The notes under the pieces: model-generated
What the model was told of the DNA's origin: nothing
Database searches by the model: none
The model's input: only the letters and a program-made list of their open reading frames with translations
Assembly (NCBI GenBank): GCA_963682175.1
Contig: OY821786.1
Span: 25,194,501-25,258,500 of the forward strand
DNA: 64,000 nucleotides
Direction of reading: 5' to 3'
From: Triglochin maritima
Taxonomy: Eukaryota; Streptophyta; Magnoliopsida; Alismatales; Juncaginaceae
Translations under genes and position numbers: made by a program
In this document: one piece after another, positions 58,600-64,000 of the stretch
Layout: every line of letters starts with the position of its first letter
How positions within the stretch are numbered: position 1 is the first letter of the stretch

Positions 58600-59771
58600 C
58601 TCATTTGTCGGTGAAACCGTTTGCATGAGACACCTTATCCAATAGAACTCATAATACATAAGCCTTTTAGTCAAGGGGCAAGCAAGTCTTCAATGGACTG
58701 GCTTTGGCCCTTGACAATGTGCTCTGAACAAAAGCTTTCTATTTTTTGTCGGCATTCCAGTACAAAAATCATATTGTTGACCATCTCGTTATCATATCCA
58801 TCGCCTTCGTGATGATCTCCTTCAGGTTGGACCATGTGAAATTGCACAAATCACCTCTCCAGATTACCTCTTTGTGATTGTGGGTGGCTGCGGTCAAGTT
58901 CAATAATATGTTCACCTCATCATTGCTCAACGTGGCCAACGCATCCATTCTATGTCTGGTCTTGTCTCTCTTGAGTGATGAGCCAACCTGAAACCATCCT
59001 CTACCCTCTTCCTCTATTTTTAGGCTCCTTTGGAGCACTCTTCCACTCCTCTTCCTCCTCATCCTCCTCCTCCTCCTCCTCCTCCTCCTCCTCCTCCTCC
59101 TCCTTCTTCTTCTTATTCTTCTTTTTATCCTTCTCTTCATCTTCTTTCCACTTGTGCTCCATGGAGGCCATTGAGTGATGCCTTCTGGACCCCCAATCTG
59201 CTCTCCTGACCTTCTCTTTGTTCTCCGCCTTCTGCTGTTGCTTAGACTCTTCATCTTTCTTCTTCCTATTCTCCTTTTCCTCCTCCTCCTCCTCCTCCTC
59301 CTCCTTCTTTCTTTCTTCCTCCTCTTTCCTTCTTTCTTGCTCCCTCCTCTTCTCCTCCTCCTATCTCTTCTTCTTATCTCTCTCCTCCTTTTTTTCCTTC
59401 TCCTCCTCCTCCTTCTCCTCTCTCTTCTTCTCTTCTCTCTCCCTCTCTTTTTCCTTCTCTTCCTCCCTCCTCTTCTCCTTCTCGCTTTCCTCATCATCCC
59501 TCTCCTTATCTTCCTCCCCATAGTTCTGCTGAGACTTCCTCAGTTCTTCATTGAGCCTCTTAACCTCTTCAGTTGCCTCCTTTAGGGCAACTTCGACTTG
59601 CAACCACTTCGTCTTCAGCCCAGTCAGTTCCAACTCTTGAAGCAGTAGGTCCCTAGGGATGCTGTAGTCTCTCAATTGCACCCTAGATTCGGTGCTTGTT
59701 GAAGCACAATCAATTTCTGTGCGATGGCTTGGCTCAGGATTTTGAGCCAGACCAATGAGTTCACCCACCAA
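58600..59771 (-). pseudogene. Glu/Lys-rich coiled-coil protein remnant, unrecognised
   Basis: Minus strand. The frame 59361-59771 gives TESRVQLRDYSIPRDLLLQE, LELTGLKTKWLQVEVALKEA and then a long coiled coil of Glu, Lys and Arg. The acidic reading continues after single-base shifts through GAG/GAA/AAG repeats to about 59020; a C-terminal globular-looking part follows (MDALATLSNDEVNILLNLTA, WRGDLCNFTWSNLKEIITKA, and in another frame NNMIFVLECRQKIESFC). I do not recognise it. Two or more frameshifts make it a pseudogene unless it is spliced. It lies between inverted copies of the minisatellite. Confidence 0.5.
59040..59110 (+). repeat. (TCC)n trinucleotide run
   Basis: Nearly pure TCC/CTC repeat, which reads as poly-Glu in the coiled-coil frame on the minus strand. 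Confidence 0.9.
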
Positions 59772-59870
59772 TAGGTAACGTAAGTTGGGTTTAGACCGTC
59801 GTGAGACGGGTTAGTTTTACCCTACCGATGATCGTGTCACGATAGTAATTCAATCTAGTACGAGAGGACT
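59758..59870 (+). rRNA. Fragment of nuclear 25S rRNA gene
   Basis: About 113 bases matching the 3' region of plant 25S rRNA on the plus strand: 'gttcacccaccaatagg', 'gggtttagaccgtcgtgaga', 'ggttagttttaccctac' and the sarcin-ricin loop word AGTACGAGAGGA. There are several substitutions and no continuation on either side, so it is an inserted scrap, not an rRNA gene. Confidence 0.88.
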
Positions 59871-59979
59871 GTTTCAACCTTGGGTAGGCACCCATTTTGG
59901 GCTCCCCCAAACTGAACTTCTCGCAAAGCCACACTTGTGTATGTAAGACCGTTAATAAGGGCATACCCATCTATTTAAA

Positions 59980-60216
59980 AAGGGAAAACTATGAATTTAA
60001 AAAGGAGAAACTAATACAACAAAAAGGACAAGAATCTGTATTAAAAACATGCATAGGATAAAAAGGACAACCCATTGGTCAAAAAAGACAAACCCATAAG
60101 CTAAAAAGGACAAACCCATAAGCTAGAAAGGACACATACATACATTAAAAAGGACACACACCTAAAATAAAAAGGATAACAAATTAAATTAAAAAGGACA
60201 AACCTATAGGTTAAAA
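59980..60216 (-). repeat. Same minisatellite, inverted array
   Basis: About ten copies of the unit in reverse complement ('aaaaaggacaaacccata'). It ends at the start of the A3 LTR. Confidence 0.88.
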
Positions 60217-60218
60217 AG

Positions 60219-61458
60219 TGTGGGCTTTTTGGCCTTAATCTATGTTTTGATGATTTAATCAACCTAATCTTAATTATAATTAATGTAGAATAGCACACAC
60301 TATGTATAACATATATATTGTATTGTGCTAACTTCTACAGGTGATCAAGACTCAAGAAATAAGGAAATGACCGACAAAGAAATCCAGAAAAGCCCAGAAT
60401 AAATTCCAGTTGGATCCAGACTTTATGGACCGCCAATTGGCAGTCTGGGACCGCTAATTGGCAGTCTGGATCCTTCTGGATCCGCTCAAACTTTGCTATC
60501 ACATGTATTAGAGGATGTTTATTCTATTTCTCGTATTTGTTTAGTCCCACATCGGGGGATTGTCCCGGATTGCCTTTTTCTTTGGCTATAAATAGAACTC
60601 TTAACCTTCTATTGTAATGACTTCACATTTTGAGTGGCTATTCTTCCTACTAGAAGTGAGGCCTTGAAGCACACACTAAAGTAGGAGGATGCTACTTGAA
60701 TTGTGCGTCATTTTAATAAAAGTTTCTTTATTATGTTGTTTGTTTCATGTTGCTTGTTTTACTTTGTTTAATTTCATTTTATTAGTTTTAGTAGCTTAGT
60801 TAATATGCTTTCCTTGCTTAGTTAAATCATTAGTCTAATGTGTAGTGAGTAGTTCCATCCCCTTTGGGGGGTGGAGTAGATGTTCATACATGCAAATGAG
60901 ATTGGAATGAATGCTTTATTTACAATGTGTTGATAAAACATGAATGTATGCTTGCTTGTTTAGGATAGAATTTATAACTTGATGAGTTTTGCCAAAATGA
61001 TTAGACACCTCTCATGCTTGTTTAGGTTCTGAATTAAATAACTTGTATATGTAAATGTTAATCAACTAGGTTGGTGAATGAATTGATAGGTTTTGCCATA
61101 ACATTTAGACACTTCCTATGCATGATAACACCACCTTTATTTGTGCTTAAAGAATGTGTTCAACACCCACCTCTTTGCATGTGTGCACTTACTCCACCCC
61201 TTAGGGGTTTTCTATTTCTGAATTCCAGCACTTATTTAGTTCTTAGTTTAGTTTGGTAGTTCATAGTTTATTGCTTTCGTTCGCATTTCGTACTTCGTAG
61301 GGTAGTGTAGCGTAGAGTAGGATAATCAAACTTTCTTCCCTATTTTTGCCACTTGATTTCTTGCAAACGAGAGGTTGCTCACCTCCCTGTGGACGACCCG
61401 TATTTGCCACCACTTCAACGTGGTCGTGCACTTGCGGTATAATATAAAACGTTCAACA
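60219..61458 (+). mobile_element. Athila-type element A3, 5' LTR, with a foreign start
   Basis: 1240 bp, starting TGTGGGCTTTTTGGCC and ending TTCAACA six bases before the primer site. The first 135 bases match the solo LTR at 10450, and the rest matches Athila LTRs (from 'gaccgccaattggcagtctg' near 60430 on, through 'cccctttggggggtggag' to the common tail). Athila LTRs in A1 and A2 start differently (TGATTGACATC). A probable TATA region is 'ggctataaatagaactct' at 60584-60601. Confidence 0.85.
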
Positions 61459-61464
61459 AGTTTT

Positions 61465-61482
61465 TGGCGCCGTTGCCGGGGA
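61465..61482 (+). other. A3 primer-binding site (tRNA-Asp type)
   Basis: TGGCGCCGTTGCCGGGGA, an intact Athila-type primer site. Confidence 0.95.
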
Positions 61483-62456
61483 GGTGCCTGTTCAGACTCT
61501 TGTTTGGACGATTCGATTGGATTTAATTTGTGTTTTGTAGTTTTTCTTTGTTTCAGGAGACTTGGAGTCACCAGGAGAGGTATCTGGAGAAATTGGGAGG
61601 CAACCTGGACACTTTGGACCGCCAATTGGCGGTCTGGTGAGCCCTGTTTCCCTTCTCTTTTCTTCATCTTGTTGCCATAATTGATGTAGTGATCTGGGAC
61701 TTGATTTGGCATGTTTTGATTTATACTTTGTTCCCAGATTAATAATCAAACCTCGTTTAAGCAACTTGGACCCTAAAACCCAAACAAAAGATTAGGCATT
61801 CTTTCTTGTTTAGGTCATGCATCATGTATGTGACTTAGGCATGTAGATTGTCTTTTATTTTAGCTTTATTTTTAGTTGCTGAGTGCTGGCGTGAGGTACG
61901 CACCTTCTACTCTCAGTCATGCATTTCATATGAACATGCATTAGTTAGTATGAAGTGCATTAAAACAAGTGTGAGTTGAGCGTTTGTTTGGAGAGTTGAT
62001 TGTTAGATTAAGACTCCAAAACGCTACTAAGGAGTGGCTGTCCCATAAAAGATAAGGTGGGGGATTTCATCACCCATTCCTTCGCCCCACAAACCACACT
62101 AATCAAGAGCCTAATTTTTAAAATCAAGTAGACATTGGCCCTAAGGATTTCGGGCGCATTAGGAGAGTGATCTGGTCCTGACCATCATGACCTGATCGGC
62201 GTTGCCCACTCTGTCGATAGTAGGAGAGACGAGATCTTCGGATCTTGACTCACTTGCTGGGCTTTGTGGTCCTCGTCGTAGGGAGGTGAGGCGTGTTGAG
62301 GCCATGTGACCTCGCAGTTTGGCGTCGTCTAGCTGTAAGGACCTATAGCGACCTTAGGATTGCTTGAGCCTTTTTTGCTTGTGTGCATCTACCTGTACCC
62401 ATCCGCCGTAGCATAAGGACTTCTTCCCTTCTCTCCCGAGTCATTCTTTCTCTGCT
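61483..62456 (+). other. A3 leader
   Basis: Untranslated leader, colinear with the A2 leader (2041-3011); no conserved coding frame. Confidence 0.65.
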
Positions 62457-64000
62457 GTGTTCCCCCATCTTCTCCTTTATGCACATTCTTTGTTAAAAAA
62501 AGTTTTGGTTTGTGTGTGTGCACCTTTGTGCATGCTTTCGTGGGCACGAGACGAGAGTGGTCGTTTGACGAGAGGCGTTGTCAACCCTGCTTCGGTAGTC
62601 GATTTCTCGATGCCTTCCTCCTCTCGTGTTGCACTCAGTTCGGGTTTAATGACTGCTCATTTCCGTGAGGAGGAGCAGTTGCTGGACCAACCTGTTCCAC
62701 CTGTGCTTCCTGTTGTGGCTCCCATACCTCTACGTGATCGATGCTACCCGAGTCGTACCGCTCTACCCTCATGCATCGTATTGCCAGAGGTAAATGGGAA
62801 CGATATTGAGGTTCAGCCTCAGTTTATTTCCATGCTCCCTCACTTCACTGGGAAAGGTGACCCCTATATCTTTCTCAGGGAATTTGAGGAGGTCTGTGCT
62901 ATGTTCAAGCTGCAACAACTTAGCACATACTCCATCCATCTTAGGCTTGTTCCTTTTGCACTAAAGGATGACGCCAAGAAGTGGTTGTACAGCAACCAGG
63001 CGAATGCCTTTAGGACTTGGGATGAGTTTCCATCTGCATTCCTCAGATTGTTTATGAGGGTCTTCACATCCTGGTAGAACGCTCCTTGAGTCCATGTGTC
63101 AAGGAGAGTTCTTAGGAAAGGATGAAAGGGAGGCATGGGCTTTCCTAGAAGACCTTGCTGAGAAAACAATGCAATGGGAGAGTGTGAGGGAACCACCTGC
63201 ATCATCTAACATAGGAGCGAGGATCGCGAATGCAAACTCGACTAGATCGGGTGCCGCATTTGCTGTCGATACCACTACGGCCACCGAGGCCCGCATGGTG
63301 GCCTTAATGCGCCGTATAGATTCGATTGAGCTCCAAAAACCAACAAGGTGCACCTCACATGTCCACATCTGGTCGAGTTCCCTGTCATTCATGTGGTAGG
63401 ATAGGTCATGTAGAGAGCGAGTGTGCGTCCATTCCTCCTGAGATGGAACATGTCAACGCCATCTATGACAGAGCTAGGAATGACCCATACTCATCATCTT
63501 ATAATCCTGGATGGAGGAACCACCCCAATATTTCATGGAACCAAAATAATGCCCCGGGTGGTCCTTCAAACTCCTCTCGACCACCAAACCAATCATACCA
63601 ACCTCCCATGCATTCACAATCTTATCAGCCACCCTAAGCTCCAATCACCAATCAATCAGGTTTCCCAAATTCCAATAATATGGAAACCCGATTCAATTCG
63701 CTTGAGACCTTGACTCGTGGACTTGAAAATTCAATAATTTTTTATGTCAACCACAAGTCAAGTTCTCACTTCAAATCAGCAGACCATCAAATCTCTATAG
63801 CTTCAGATGGGTCAATTGGCTCAGTTTGTACATGAAAGAGAGAGAGTCTCTGCCTAGCCAGCCTGAGGCTAACCCCGCATGTACCAGCAACAACACGCAA
63901 AATGAGAATGTGGTACCTCGGGGGCGGCAAGTGAACCATGTGGAGGAACCTGTTCACCATGTCAATTCCATTGTAACCTTAAGGAATGGAAAGCAGGTTG
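62457..64000 (+). pseudogene. gag: A3 gag, partial at window edge
   Basis: Open from about 62457 to 63077 with ARDESGRLTRGVVNPASVVD, then LPHFTGKGDPYIFLREFEEV, FKLQQLSTYSIHLRL and NQANAFRTWDEF. Compared with A2 it lacks about 145 bp after 63045, joining FPSAFLR to the later LFMRVFTS and shifting the frame. Further on, VPCHSCGRIGHVESEC gives an intact zinc knuckle (C-x2-C-x4-H-x4-C), followed by NDPYSSSYNPGWRNHPNISW; a TAA stop at about 63635 and a later frameshift follow. The text reaches TLRNGKQV at the window end, so protease and any pol lie outside. Confidence 0.85.

Noticed and set aside
58769..59521. A 250-residue poly-Arg open frame on the minus strand
   Set aside because: It is a shifted reading of GAG/GAA/AAG codon runs; the acidic coiled-coil frame fits the flanking non-repetitive parts better.
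58975..59585. Ser- and Leu-rich open frames on the plus strand
   Set aside because: They are the antisense of the Glu/Lys-rich coiled-coil sequence.

Overview
The window is nuclear DNA of a flowering plant and is almost entirely nested transposable elements. The plant assignment rests on Ty3/gypsy elements primed by tRNA-Asp (Athila type), Ty1/copia and chromovirus elements primed by initiator tRNA-Met, an RTE-type LINE, CACTA and FAR1/MULE remnants, a fragment of nuclear 25S rDNA, and one host gene with plant-style introns. The species cannot be named from the sequence.

Boundaries in the left two thirds were fixed by target-site duplications (TSDs), so the nesting order can be read. The oldest layer is an Athila-type element on the minus strand (called A1). 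Its 5' LTR is split between 22767-23651 and 39237-39778, and its gag/pro remains lie at 22064-22766, 11965-12077 and 10010-10449. Into A1 went: (i) a second Athila-type element on the plus strand (A2, left edge of the window to 10009), which has gag and protease but no reverse transcriptase or integrase and carries a tandemly duplicated block of unknown function; (ii) a solo LTR at 10450-11964 (TSD GTCTA); (iii) a complete 9981-bp Ty1/copia element on the minus strand at 12078-22058 (TSD GGAGG); (iv) a long gypsy-type solo LTR at 23652-39231 (TSD GTTCT). That solo LTR itself holds a complete 8638-bp Tekay-like chromovirus at 24062-32699 (TSD CCTTC), a composite of LTR fragments at about 34795-36950, and a 5'-truncated RTE LINE (17-bp TSD). 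The left edge (1-1935) is another copy of the long LTR family, inserted into the 5' LTR of A2.

From 39779 to 44580 there is a decayed CACTA-like region with a Ulp1-type peptidase remnant, then LTR fragments, one of which contains a 550-bp hAT-type MITE (8-bp TSD). The only convincing host gene is a four-exon cornichon-family cargo receptor on the minus strand at 46117-49589; its first intron holds old copia debris. To its right lie an Athila-type solo LTR (50855-52455, TSD CATGT), an AT-rich repeat field with perfect hairpins, a FAR1-like (MULE-derived) pseudogene, minisatellite arrays in both orientations around a Glu/Lys-rich coiled-coil pseudogene, and a 25S rDNA scrap. The window ends in a third Athila-type element (A3, from 60219) whose LTR start looks borrowed from a different LTR family.

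The most unusual signal is a CpG-dense palindrome, CGGTCGACCG, repeated within the LTRs of at least three otherwise unrelated families. Two LTR pairs differ by indels whose ends fall exactly on copies of this motif (270 bp in the chromovirus, 24 bp in the copia). No prokaryotic-type system, CRISPR array or tRNA gene was seen.
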